64,000 bases of DNA from Bacillota bacterium (GTDB taxonomy: Bacteria > Bacillota > Clostridia > Lachnospirales > Lachnospiraceae), in contig JAEWPQ010000056.1 in NCBI GenBank assembly GCA_023460575.1, positions 1 through 64,000 of the forward strand, given 5' to 3'. A program made the translations under genes and the position numbers. This document shows, piece by piece, positions 16,302 to 25,411 of the stretch; position 1 is the stretch's first letter; every line of letters begins with the position of its first letter. Under the pieces are notes generated by a model that was not told where the DNA came from, did no database searches, and was given only the letters and a program-made list of their open reading frames with translations.

Positions 16302-17228
16302 ATGAATACAAACTATGAAGAATTTAAAAATTATCCAAAACCTGAAGAAGTAGACAAATGGGTAGAATCTATATGGAAAATGGCTAATTCCATAAAATGT
16401 AATGCTGAAGTTCTATCTGACAATGGTTTTTCCTTCAGCCTGGGGATCAGACATGTAAAAAATGAGTTTCGATATGTTAAATTCATACCGGAAGGTATGG
16501 ATGAGTTTTACGGTTACTGGCAACCGGTGATGTCTGGGCCAGCACCGTTGCTTGTAAATACCCCCGGATATAGTGCGGAAATTAGTACTCATCCAGAACT
16601 GGTTTCGCTTGGATATAATGTTCTTCATATTTCGCCGCTTGGATATGCTACGCCAAATGGACCTGATGAAACCAAAAAACGGGATAATACCTGGCCTGTA
16701 TTAGCTGACACGATATTAAGTCATGGTGAAAAAGGATATAAACAATGGCTGGTGAACTGTATTTTAGCAATTAAATGGGCGATGGAACAAACGGAAGTAA
16801 TAGAAAATAGAATTTCGTTTTTTGGTACAAGTCAAGGCGGAGGATGCTCTATGCTATTAGGTTCGATTTTTAAAGATAAAGGAGTGAGATGTGTAGCGGC
16901 AGATGTACCTTTTCTAACTAATTTGCCAATGACAAGGAGTTTTGGATCGATTATATATAATTACGAACCGCTTAGTTCCATTGATAATATTGAGGGCGGC
17001 TGGAGAACTTTGGGGTTTGTAGATACTATTTCACATGTTAAGAGATTAAATTGTCCAGTATTACTGACTGCTGGTGGAAATGATAATTTATTTCCTGCTG
17101 GTGCTATAAAGTCTTTCTCTGAATCATTACCCGGTACTTTCTCTTATAATTATTTTGATAATTTAGAACATAGATGTTCTAGAGAGTTTATAATTCTTTT
17201 ATTATCTTGGTTTCGTATGTATGCTTGA
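16302..17228 (+). CDS. Alpha/beta hydrolase (acetyl-esterase / prolyl-oligopeptidase-like)
   Basis: This 308-residue cytosolic protein has no signal peptide. The nucleophile elbow is FFGTSQGGGCS, with Ser about two-thirds along. The acid is probably in LLTAGGNDNLFP and the catalytic His in NLEHRCS. The layout is closest to AXE1-type deacetylases and related esterases; natural substrate unknown. AAGGAGC lies before the ATG. It sits directly after the XRE gene, suggesting a small regulator-enzyme operon. Confidence 0.8.
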   Translation: MNTNYEEFKNYPKPEEVDKWVESIWKMANSIKCNAEVLSDNGFSFSLGIRHVKNEFRYVKFIPEGMDEFYGYWQPVMSGPAPLLVNTPGYSAEISTHPELVSLGYNVLHISPLGYATPNGPDETKKRDNTWPVLADTILSHGEKGYKQWLVNCILAIKWAMEQTEVIENRISFFGTSQGGGCSMLLGSIFKDKGVRCVAADVPFLTNLPMTRSFGSIIYNYEPLSSIDNIEGGWRTLGFVDTISHVKRLNCPVLLTAGGNDNLFPAGAIKSFSESLPGTFSYNYFDNLEHRCSREFIILLLSWFRMYA

Positions 17229-17281
17229 CGATGTTGTATAAGAAATGTATGGAAGATTCTAATTGTAATAGTGAAGATGAC

Positions 17282-18061
17282 TCACTGCTTTCTCTTCCTA
17301 CTTAGATGTTCCCGTACTGTATATACAATACATGATAAAAATATCAAAACAAAGCATACAGAAATTATCAATGAGGCATACTCCCCAAATCTCTTAAGGT
17401 CATTCTTATGGGCATTGTGCAGAAAAGGAATAATAAGCACGATGGAAAAATAGCAAAGGATTGGAGGTACAAAGCGGTTAAGCATTTTAAAAACCACCTT
17501 ACTTTGGAATATACCGGGAATATCAGGTGGTGTTTTTCTTTTTAACCTTAAAAACAGACCTGCCAGGTGGTATATAGCCAACAATGCTGTAACATATACA
17601 ACTGTTCCAATAATCGTATGCAGTCGTTCAGCTGTAAGCCAGTTTGCTTGGATATTCCACTTGTCAAAATATACAGGAATGTAAATTGACAGCACAATCC
17701 TGATACCGTTCACTAAAACTGTAAACGGGTACGAAAACAGGAAACTGCCTGCAAGCCAGCAGACTCCTCTCTCTACCGAATTCATTCTGTGAACCAGCGG
17801 AAAGAAAAGTGCAGCAAATGTGATCAACATAAACTGTACACCCGAGCAGCCCGGCGCGATTATAAACCGTATGCTGTGATTTATGTAGCCGACCTCCGCC
17901 TGTCTGATGAAATTAATTCCGCTGATGAACGTGACCCAGCGGGCGGTAGGAGCCAGTATAAAATCCAGCTCCCCAAAGCCTGCTCTGCTGTAAATGTATT
18001 TTATTCCAAGAATAACAATCAATCCTATGAGATACAGCCCAAATAAATATCGTTTCTTCAT
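17282..18061 (-). CDS. xrtK: Exosortase K-type membrane cysteine protease/transpeptidase
   Basis: This 259-residue polytopic membrane protein carries the exosortase triad: Cys72 in APGCSGVQ, Arg121 in NGIRIVLS and His148 in ERLHTIIG. The N-terminal segment (DFILAPTARWVTFISG, then NHSIRFIIAPGC) matches the exosortase K branch. Exosortases cleave and anchor proteins carrying a PEP-CTERM-like tail. The protein is longer than the compact core, with extra helices after residue 200. Its ATG overlaps the stop of the VIT/VWA gene (ATGA at 18061-18058), so the two are translationally coupled and that gene product is the obvious substrate. The family is mainly known from Gram-negatives; presence in a Clostridium is notable. 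Confidence 0.85.
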   Translation of the reverse strand: MKKRYLFGLYLIGLIVILGIKYIYSRAGFGELDFILAPTARWVTFISGINFIRQAEVGYINHSIRFIIAPGCSGVQFMLITFAALFFPLVHRMNSVERGVCWLAGSFLFSYPFTVLVNGIRIVLSIYIPVYFDKWNIQANWLTAERLHTIIGTVVYVTALLAIYHLAGLFLRLKRKTPPDIPGIFQSKVVFKMLNRFVPPILCYFSIVLIIPFLHNAHKNDLKRFGEYASLIISVCFVLIFLSCIVYTVREHLSRKRKQ

Positions 18062-20106
18062 GCCGCACGCTTCCTATATAGCCGAACAGCTCCCATCATT
18101 AACGTAAGTACTCCAATCACAATCACAGCAGCAATTCCAGGCTCAGAGCCGCTGGTGTAGGAGCCTACTGAATTATTCGAAACATGGAGTGGAAGCGGAA
18201 GCGGCTGATTAACGTCTTTGGCTTCATTACCAGTGTTGCGAACCTGTTCTGTTATGGCGATGAAAGAGGTAAACGGTGTTAGCATGCTGTAATCCAGCCC
18301 GATTTGCGTTACTTCTTTTTTGACGTGTTCCACCATACTGTCTTCATCTTCCTGGATACCATAGTCCATAAGCTGCTCCACCCTTGCCCGGGCCCATAAG
18401 TATGGCAAAGCCGAATTGTTTTCCTGGGGCTGTGCGCCGGCAACTTGAATTACCTGCCTGTAAGCATCTCCATTGCCTTTCGTTCCTGTTATTTCAATGG
18501 TTCCCTCTGCCTCACCTTTCCATTTACCATACAGCACAATTGGCCTTTTGGCAAAAAGTGTTGGAGATTTCTTTGGCTCCACATCGTAGGCGTCAAAACC
18601 GTTATACGTTACCTTAATATCTCGCAAAATCGGAGATTGTATGTAGCTGCGGAAATTCGCTGCTTCCTCATCAGCTTTCGCAGGGTCTGTTACAACAAAT
18701 GCTTCCCCTTGTCCCACTTTTGCAATGCCTTCAATTAGATAACGGTTTACACCGTCACCGATCCCGAAGGAGAAAAAGTCTGTTTCGCCTAAGTTTCTGC
18801 CTATGATGTCAAAGATGCCTGATTCTTCAGCAATGTAGCCATCTGTTATTATGATGACGCTGCGCGCCACATCTTTACTTGTTCGAGGGATATCTATGGC
18901 GGACTGCAGGGCAGGGACAAGTTCCGTCCCGCCGCCGCCTTCTTCCTGTTCTATTAAATCCAGCGCCCGGTTAATGTTATAACCGGTTGCCGGTAAGGAT
19001 TTTGGTGACAATTGTGCCGATGTGCCGGCAAATAAAACTACATTAAAGGTATCCGTGCGTCGAAGATTACTGACGAGATTCCCGATCAGATTCTTTGCTG
19101 TGTCAATTGGGTAACCGTACATGGAACCGGAAACGTCCAATACGAAAATATACTCGCGGGGAAGTATGTCGTCCACCGTGACGCGTTCCGGCGGCTGAAT
19201 TGTCAGCATGAAAAAGTTTTCCTTCGAAGTGTTTTCTCCAGCAATGCCCCCTTTGTTAAGCATAAGCCCGGTGCTTATTCCACTGCCGGTAAGCGAATAA
19301 TCAAGGATAAAATCACGATTACCAGCGTATTCTTTTGGGTTCTCCAAAGTGATGAGCGCCTTGTTGTTATCAATATCTGTTACAATTTTATGTGACTGAC
19401 AATTGACATTTGAAATTGGAACGGCAGAAGTTAAATTAACCGTTATGTTATATCTGCCGGGCGGTGTATTGCCGTCCATGATATACGGACTTTCTGTAAA
19501 ATCATTTCGGTCATCAGACACGTCAGTTGCAGGGCTTACGTATCTTGGTCCAACCACTGTTGGAAAAACAAACTCATACTTACCATCGGTTGAAGTGATT
19601 GTTTCCGTGTAATGCAGTTCAACTTTAACGATATCGCCTGGCATGATGTTTGCAACATTCATAGTAAAGACATTGGGACGTTCCTGCTCCAGCAAAGAAG
19701 CGCTTTTGCCTTCATTTTTTGCTTCCTCAAATTCCTGTTTCGCTTCTACGCGTTCTTTGATTTTTGCCTTGATAATCTCATCGCCAATTTGCATGGTCAT
19801 GCCATGCACTGCAACTTTTGTTGAACCCGGGAAAACATACATCGCATGAATGGGTTTTTGGCCTTCATTCGCATAAATTTGTGTAACAAAAGTTTCGGCT
19901 ATCATACCGTTAATGTTCGTTTTCACATCCGTTTCCTTCAATGGGAACTTGTCTGTTGAAGGATCGCCATCTTCTATAAAAAAGTACGGCGCAAGGATCC
20001 GGTTTTGGTCCTCCGCTGGAAGATCATCGGCATATACCGTTGCGGCGGGAGTGGTTAATAGCAATAAGAACAGGTTTAAGTAAAAAAGCTTTTTCAATTT
20101 ATTCAT
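18058..20106 (-). CDS. Secreted VIT and von Willebrand A domain protein with exosortase sorting tail
   Basis: This protein is 682 residues from the chosen start. A signal peptide ends near ATVYA (residue 26). A VIT domain spans about 57-169. A VWA domain starts about 318 with the metal-binding MIDAS motif VLDVSGSMYGYP and later IIITDGY. The last 30 residues are a sorting signal: GSEPG, a hydrophobic helix, then RLYRKRAA, the three-part PEP-CTERM-like layout. I chose ATG at 20106 because AAGGGGTG precedes it and the signal peptide follows directly; the frame is open 33 codons further up. It should be surface-anchored by the coupled exosortase and bind a protein or matrix partner. Confidence 0.88.
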   Translation of the reverse strand: MNKLKKLFYLNLFLLLLTTPAATVYADDLPAEDQNRILAPYFFIEDGDPSTDKFPLKETDVKTNINGMIAETFVTQIYANEGQKPIHAMYVFPGSTKVAVHGMTMQIGDEIIKAKIKERVEAKQEFEEAKNEGKSASLLEQERPNVFTMNVANIMPGDIVKVELHYTETITSTDGKYEFVFPTVVGPRYVSPATDVSDDRNDFTESPYIMDGNTPPGRYNITVNLTSAVPISNVNCQSHKIVTDIDNNKALITLENPKEYAGNRDFILDYSLTGSGISTGLMLNKGGIAGENTSKENFFMLTIQPPERVTVDDILPREYIFVLDVSGSMYGYPIDTAKNLIGNLVSNLRRTDTFNVVLFAGTSAQLSPKSLPATGYNINRALDLIEQEEGGGGTELVPALQSAIDIPRTSKDVARSVIIITDGYIAEESGIFDIIGRNLGETDFFSFGIGDGVNRYLIEGIAKVGQGEAFVVTDPAKADEEAANFRSYIQSPILRDIKVTYNGFDAYDVEPKKSPTLFAKRPIVLYGKWKGEAEGTIEITGTKGNGDAYRQVIQVAGAQPQENNSALPYLWARARVEQLMDYGIQEDEDSMVEHVKKEVTQIGLDYSMLTPFTSFIAITEQVRNTGNEAKDVNQPLPLPLHVSNNSVGSYTSGSEPGIAAVIVIGVLTLMMGAVRLYRKRAA

Positions 20107-20282
20107 TTGATACACCCCTTTTATTCTTTTGTTTGATGAGTATATACTATCTTGTTCATCCATCATAAAAGCTTCAAAGATGTATCGGAGTTGTATCATA
20201 AACAAATATCTGATAGCTTTCGTGAAAATCTTATGTTAAGATTTAATAAAACAATAAAAAACATTGTGAGGAAGTTTCTATT

Positions 20283-21362
20283 ATGAAAAAGAGTTACATT
20301 CCGCTTTTGTTGTGTTTGACAATCCTGACTGCATTCCTGTCTCTGACTTCTGATGTCTATGCCGAAACTCTCACCTCAGCTTCCTACTTCGCCAGGTTCC
20401 AATCCATAATCACGCTTGCTGACGTAGCTGCAAATGGTTACATAACATTAGATACAGCGCACGTGATCGACGGCTTTTCGCTGAATAGCGGCAGTAGTGG
20501 CAAGAAAAAAGACTGTGTTGTGTATGCCGCTGTTCATTCTGAAGTGGGCAGAGTCGCACTGTTTTTTGCTGACGCCGATGGTGACATTATATATAAAACA
20601 GAAGACCTTGAATGTAACCATGTTGAAAAAGGCGCTCTTTTCCAGCCCAACATTTCAATAGCCGCAATCGGAACCCGCGACGTTAACCACGACGGTCTTT
20701 TGGATATTTTGTTGATTACACATTGCATCTACGATGGAGTGGAATACAAAATCGGCGATATATTATTTCAAAATGCAAAAACGGACGGTTTTTACAGGGA
20801 CTGGCGCATTAGCGATAAAATTAACCGTTTTAATATGAATACAGATATCAACATGATGGATGCGTTTGCAGGAGGTGGGCAGTCTTCCGAGTTTTTGTAC
20901 AGTGCTGCAACAATGGATGAGCTGATAGAGGGTGGTTTTAAACCCCTCAAATATCAAACTTTTGATGCGAAATTTGAAAAGTTCGGTGCAGTTTCAGTAG
21001 TTCCCGGGACTTATAAAATGGGCAGTCATTATATTTTTGTCCTGTACCTTGTAGGCAAAGAAGGACAAGTTCTCTGGAATTTTCAGGCCATGAGGGGTTA
21101 CGATAACTTCAGCGAAATGCCGGGGATTTCTTTTAAAGATGTGGACGGTGACGGCTGGGCCGACTTATCCGTGCTTGCCAATTACATCAAAATGGACGAC
21201 AATAACGAAACCCATGCCGTAACCGATTTTTCGATTTATTATCAGCGTGACGGATATTTTTTTGAGGACACGGATTTTCATAAAGCGTTCGTCAGCAAAC
21301 TTACAGGAAGAGAAACAATGGACGACGTCGTACAGGCGGCGCGTAAGTATTGGGGTTGGTAG
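20283..21362 (+). CDS. Secreted FG-GAP/VCBS-like calcium-loop protein
   Basis: This 359-residue exported protein has a signal peptide (basic start, hydrophobic core, cleavage near VYA at 27). Two Asp-rich loops, RDVNHDGLLDILL and KDVDGDGWADLSV, have the DxDxDGxxD pattern of FG-GAP/VCBS beta-propeller or dockerin-like calcium sites. It is divergent from the VIT/VWA gene and is the first gene of a run with a response regulator, a kinase and a membrane-anchored protein. A ligand-sensing or surface role for the exosortase locus is inference. GTGAGGAAG precedes the ATG. Confidence 0.75.
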   Translation: MKKSYIPLLLCLTILTAFLSLTSDVYAETLTSASYFARFQSIITLADVAANGYITLDTAHVIDGFSLNSGSSGKKKDCVVYAAVHSEVGRVALFFADADGDIIYKTEDLECNHVEKGALFQPNISIAAIGTRDVNHDGLLDILLITHCIYDGVEYKIGDILFQNAKTDGFYRDWRISDKINRFNMNTDINMMDAFAGGGQSSEFLYSAATMDELIEGGFKPLKYQTFDAKFEKFGAVSVVPGTYKMGSHYIFVLYLVGKEGQVLWNFQAMRGYDNFSEMPGISFKDVDGDGWADLSVLANYIKMDDNNETHAVTDFSIYYQRDGYFFEDTDFHKAFVSKLTGRETMDDVVQAARKYWGW

Positions 21363-21364
21363 AT

Positions 21365-22024
21365 ATGATGAAAATTTTAATTGTAGAAGATGAAAAAGCG
21401 AATCGAGATTTAATCGATATGCAGCTTACATTAGCGGGCTATCATTGCCAAACGGCAGAGGACGGTGTAATAGGGGCGAACCTGATTGAAGCAAATAGTT
21501 TTGACCTGATATTGCTTGACATCATGCTGCCCGGAGTTTCCGGCTTTGAACTGATGGACTACATTCGGCCCACAAAAACGCCGGTTATATTCATTACGGC
21601 GAAACACGAGGTCAGCGACAGGGTGAAAGGATTGCGGCTTGGAGCAGATGATTATCTTGTTAAGCCTTTTGATATGGTGGAACTGTTGGCGCGTGTAGAA
21701 GCTGTGCTCAGGCGTTATCACAAAGCCGAAAGTGTTATGGAAATTGAGGGAGTAACCATAGATTTTGACGCATACAGAGCCGATAAGAATGGACGTAAAT
21801 TAGAACTCACCGCAAAAGAGTTTGGCTTACTCAGCCTGTTCGTACACAATAAAAACATTGCGCTTTACCGTGATATGATATACGAACGGGTTTGGGAGAG
21901 CGATTTCGACGGCGACAGCCGTACCGTGGATTTGCACGTTCAGCGTTTGCGTAAAAAGCTGGGCTGGGAGCATTGTCTGGTTACCGTATTCAAAATTGGT
22001 TACAGGCTGGAGGTACCTAAGTGA
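21365..22024 (+). CDS. OmpR-family response regulator of the exosortase locus
   Basis: This 219-residue regulator has a receiver domain with VEDEKANRD, phosphoacceptor Asp in LILLDIMLPGVSG and the conserved Lys in DDYLVKPFDM, then a winged helix ending TVFKIGYRLEVPK. I take ATG 21365 as the start; a TTG at 21350 inside the preceding gene is also open. It begins three bases after the upstream stop, and its own stop overlaps the kinase start (GTGA). It likely controls this locus, including the divergent VIT/VWA-exosortase pair, across the 176-base intergenic region. Confidence 0.9.
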   Translation: MMKILIVEDEKANRDLIDMQLTLAGYHCQTAEDGVIGANLIEANSFDLILLDIMLPGVSGFELMDYIRPTKTPVIFITAKHEVSDRVKGLRLGADDYLVKPFDMVELLARVEAVLRRYHKAESVMEIEGVTIDFDAYRADKNGRKLELTAKEFGLLSLFVHNKNIALYRDMIYERVWESDFDGDSRTVDLHVQRLRKKLGWEHCLVTVFKIGYRLEVPK

Positions 22025-23445
22025 AATTCTCATTGAAATTATTTTTATGGACAATTTCAATCGTCGCAGCTACCCTCGCCGTCGGCGGTTATTATATTGT
22101 GAATTCGATGTTTCAGACATCCCTTGCACGTGAAACCAAGCAGGTAATGGACGAAAGCGGGATTATCCGCTTCGGTTTTGAAATATCAGCACTGAACATT
22201 CCTTATAAATATGAGCATTTACAAGATCAGGACATTGCCCGAATCGCGCAAAGGCTGGATACGGGCGGCGAGAACCGCTATGTCCGAATATGCGGCGAGG
22301 ATAGTGCTCCACTTTACGCGAGTGAAGGTTTTCCTGCAGGCAGTGTAAGCATGGCGGGGGATATGAATCATGGATTGGAGGAAGACAGCAGCGCCAAAGA
22401 ACTGGCATATCAGATCATTCCCATTGGCAGACACTATTATATCCAAACGGCTGCAAAGCTTGGTATTATTGACCGTTCGCTTTCCCTTGAAACGTTAACT
22501 GATATTACGAATGTGTTTACGGAGCGTGAGACAGGGTTTTCGATTTACAGACGTGTTTGCATTGTCATTCTGATTTGCGAAGGAATCATTATTTTTATGT
22601 CTTCCTATTGGTTGACGCGTCCCGTAAGATTGCTTTCTGTGGCCGCAAAAAAGATGGCAAAAGGTAATTATGGGGCACGAGCAAAAAAAATAAGCAGCGA
22701 TGAACTTGGATCCCTTACCCAGGACTTTAATGAGATGGCCATGTCACTTGAGGAAAATGTCTATCAGCTGCAGGCGGCGGCGCGGGCGCAGGAGGAGTTT
22801 GTGGGTGTATTCGCCCATGAATTGAAGACACCGCTGACCGCAATCATCGGCTATGCGGATATGATGAGATCTCAAAAGCTGGAGGAAGAAAAGCTGATAC
22901 TCTCCGCTGACTATATCTATCAGGAAGGGCGAAGGCTGGAAAAGCTGAGCTTTCATCTGCTGGACCTGATCGTTTTAAAACGTATGGAAAAGCCGTCAGG
23001 GACGTTTCATGTGAAAGCCATTTTCGAATACATATGTGATACTTTTTCTAAGCTTGACATCAATTTACGTATTCAATACGAGGAACGTCAGGTTTATGGG
23101 GAGATTTCTCTTATAAAAACGATGGTAGCGAATCTGGTGGACAACGCTGTCAAGGTCTCCGAACCATCCGGGTTAGTGGAAGTGACGGGCACCGCAGCAG
23201 ACGGCAGATATACGTTTACGATCCACGATTGCGGCTGTGGCATTCCGCCGGAACATTTGAGCAGACTTACCGAAGCTTTTTACATGGTTGACAAATCACG
23301 TTCACGCAGCCGCCACGGTGCAGGACTTGGGCTTACGCTTTGTGCTGAAATTGCACGGTTGCATTGCACGGAGCTGACGATTGGGAGCGTAGTCGGTATC
23401 GGGACTACGGTAAGCTTCTCTCTGGAGGTTTTTAAAAATGAATAA
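22021..23445 (+). CDS. Membrane sensor histidine kinase of the exosortase locus
   Basis: This 474-residue kinase starts at a GTG that overlaps the regulator stop by four bases. It has an N-terminal membrane helix, an extracytoplasmic domain of about 145 residues, a second helix (VCIVILICEGIIIFMSSYWL), HAMP, phosphoacceptor box FAHELKTPLTAIIGYADM, and ATPase boxes NLVDNAVKVS, IHDCGCGIPPEHL and GAGLGLTLCAE. It pairs with the upstream regulator. Its end overlaps the next gene by eight bases, so all are co-translated. Confidence 0.92.
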   Translation: MKFSLKLFLWTISIVAATLAVGGYYIVNSMFQTSLARETKQVMDESGIIRFGFEISALNIPYKYEHLQDQDIARIAQRLDTGGENRYVRICGEDSAPLYASEGFPAGSVSMAGDMNHGLEEDSSAKELAYQIIPIGRHYYIQTAAKLGIIDRSLSLETLTDITNVFTERETGFSIYRRVCIVILICEGIIIFMSSYWLTRPVRLLSVAAKKMAKGNYGARAKKISSDELGSLTQDFNEMAMSLEENVYQLQAAARAQEEFVGVFAHELKTPLTAIIGYADMMRSQKLEEEKLILSADYIYQEGRRLEKLSFHLLDLIVLKRMEKPSGTFHVKAIFEYICDTFSKLDINLRIQYEERQVYGEISLIKTMVANLVDNAVKVSEPSGLVEVTGTAADGRYTFTIHDCGCGIPPEHLSRLTEAFYMVDKSRSRSRHGAGLGLTLCAEIARLHCTELTIGSVVGIGTTVSFSLEVFKNE

Positions 23446-24283
23446 AAAATATGCAGTGGTTTTGTTACTGGTTACTTTAGTTATTGCACTTTCTATATTC
23501 ATGCCAGCAAGACTGGCTCGTTTTCGCGACAATTCCATGATGGGCGTAGTGCACAGGGAGAACAATGCCATATCTCCGGAGAGCTTTCAATATTCTTCGT
23601 TATCTGAGCAAGAGAGGCTTTATATCGTGTCAATGGCACTCGGAAACCGTAATATACTACAAAGTGATTACGCAGCTTCCCTTCGCGAAAAGGCCATACG
23701 ATCCGGCCGGGGAGATACTGTTATGTCATTCGCTTATGTGAAAAACAATCGCGGCGCCTATGCAGATGAACTTGATGTAAATCAGGCAGCGGAGGCCTGC
23801 AAAACCGAACTGGCCGAAATTATAGGGGCCTGTGCTGGCCTTAAAGAAATTAGGAACGTGCAGGATTTAATTTTAAACCCTTGCAGCGGTCAGCTTTATT
23901 CTGCAGTCTATATGCTTGATCCTCAGAAAAATGTACCCGTCTGGCAAATTGAGTACAGCACCGCCGTACCCCCTGTATCCGATGATAATTTACCATTCGC
24001 GTTGATGGAAGCTTATGTGGATGCGGAAACTGGAAAACTTTATGGCTTCGCATTCAGGCTGAAGCAGCTGGAAGGGGACAATTTTGAACCGGACGCTCTT
24101 GCAAAAGCCTGGCTGGACAGACTGGGTATTACGAACTTCGAGGATATAACAGAAGATAACCCGTTTACGGAGAACGCGAGCCGCTATAACAAATTTGCGA
24201 CCGACGGCATGGACAGCACAAAAACAGTATTTACGGTTGGGTTCTATGAAGGGGTTAATGAAGTTTTTGTGAGATGTTATTAA
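23438..24283 (+). CDS. Membrane-anchored extracytoplasmic protein of unknown function
   Basis: This 281-residue protein has a single N-terminal hydrophobic helix (YAVVLLLVTLVIALSIFM) acting as an uncleaved anchor or signal sequence. The rest is soluble and acidic. The segments PVWQIEYSTAVPP and EAYVDAETGKLYGFAFR resemble PepSY/YcdB-like modules that often regulate or inhibit partners. It starts inside the end of the kinase gene, so it belongs to the same operon and may modulate the kinase or the surface protein. No family is firmly recognised. Confidence 0.65.
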   Translation: MNKKYAVVLLLVTLVIALSIFMPARLARFRDNSMMGVVHRENNAISPESFQYSSLSEQERLYIVSMALGNRNILQSDYAASLREKAIRSGRGDTVMSFAYVKNNRGAYADELDVNQAAEACKTELAEIIGACAGLKEIRNVQDLILNPCSGQLYSAVYMLDPQKNVPVWQIEYSTAVPPVSDDNLPFALMEAYVDAETGKLYGFAFRLKQLEGDNFEPDALAKAWLDRLGITNFEDITEDNPFTENASRYNKFATDGMDSTKTVFTVGFYEGVNEVFVRCY

Positions 24284-24299
24284 GCATAATAAAAGGCAG

Positions 24300-24628
24300 C
24301 TGAAGCGACCAATCACTGAAGATGGTTTGACTAAGATAGAAGTTACCTTTGATAACGATACCGTCTGGCTTTCTATAGACCAAATGGCAGAGCTATTCCA
24401 ACGAGATAGAAGTGTAATTGGAAAACATATAAGAAACATTTTTAAAGAGGGAGAACTTGAAAAAAATTCAGTGTGGACAAAATTTGCCTACACTGCTTCT
24501 GATGATAAAGACTATCAGGTTGATTTTTACAATTTAGATGTTGTTATTTAGTTGGTTACCGGGTAAAGTCATTACGCGGTACACAGTTCAGAATATGGGC
24601 AAGCAGTGTCTTTAAAACGGCTGGATGA
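24300..24628 (+). pseudogene. RhuM-like protein gene, frameshifted and truncated
   Basis: The frame reads ITEDGLTKIEVTFDNDTVWL, then QMAELFQRDRSVIGKHIRNI and VDFYNLDVVI, then stops at about 24549. The next frame continues VGYRVKSLRGTQFRIWASSV and ends at 24628. This is the N-terminal third of a virulence RhuM family protein broken by a frameshift near 24547 and lacking its C-terminal Fic/DOC-like part. No convincing start or ribosome site is left. A relic of accessory DNA next to the exosortase locus. Confidence 0.75.
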
Positions 24629-24725
24629 CATTGAACGGAAAAAATATAGAGTAAATATATGTAATCTCTAGGGAGGAGATTGCTCTGAAATACAGCTGTC
24701 TTGAGCAAATGAAAGAAGGTTTGTA

Positions 24726-25136
24726 ATGATTAGACCAGTAATGAAGGATGTTATTTTCCTGAATCAGAAGTCACAAACGGCAACCGAAGCTGACAAGCAA
24801 GTGGTTCAGGATTTACTTGATACTTTAAAAGCAAATGAAGCAGGCTGTGTAGGAATGGCAGCTAACATGATTGGGGTCAAGAAGAGAATAATAGCAGTGA
24901 ATATAGGTTTTTCTAATATTGCTATGATTAATCCGGTGATAGTAAAGAAGTCTGGTGCTTACGAGACGGAAGAAGGCTGTCTTTCTTTAATTGGAGTTCG
25001 CAAGACCACCAGATATAAGGATATCGAGGTAGAGTTTCAGGATATGAAATTCAAAAAACAGTGCCAGAAGTATTCCGGATGGATTGCGCAGATTATACAA
25101 CATGAAATCGACCATTGCGATGGAATATTGATTTGA
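24726..25136 (+). CDS. def: Peptide deformylase (short form)
   Basis: This 136-residue Fe/Zn enzyme removes the formyl group from new proteins. Motif 1 appears as GCVGMAANMIGV (Asn where Gln is usual), motif 2 as EEGCLSL with the metal-binding Cys, and motif 3 as QHEIDHCDGIL with HExxH. The length matches the short clostridial branch. The Gln-to-Asn change and small size mean it may be a paralogue with altered activity rather than the main housekeeping enzyme. It stands alone between two pseudogene remnants. AAGAAGGT precedes the ATG. Confidence 0.85.
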   Translation: MIRPVMKDVIFLNQKSQTATEADKQVVQDLLDTLKANEAGCVGMAANMIGVKKRIIAVNIGFSNIAMINPVIVKKSGAYETEEGCLSLIGVRKTTRYKDIEVEFQDMKFKKQCQKYSGWIAQIIQHEIDHCDGILI

Positions 25137-25231
25137 AAAACAAGACAGATCAAAATCAATTGGACTATACTGGAAGTGAGTTGAATTAAAGAGATATGAT
25201 TTCTTTGTGAAAAATATAAGATGTGTAGAAA

Positions 25232-25393
25232 ATGGTAAAGAGCCTGAAAGCAAGCGCCGCCTTGATGCAAAAAAGTGGATTTGCTATTGACAATATTCTA
25301 GTTGTAGTTGTTACAGCGATACTATTGATTTCAAAGAAAATACCTGCTCCTCTCATTGTTCTATTTACTTTAGGTCTTGGATTTATCATATAA
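25232..25393 (+). pseudogene. Chromate transporter C-terminal remnant
   Basis: Fifty-three codons read ALMQKSGFAIDNILVVVVTA followed by ISKKIPAPLIVLFTLGLGFII and a stop. The IPAPxIVL segment with a terminal hydrophobic helix is the typical end of a CHR-family transporter. The rest of the gene is absent upstream, and no ribosome site precedes the internal ATG. Non-functional relic. Confidence 0.55.
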
Positions 25394-25411
25394 GAATAAG
25401 GATGAATGAAA

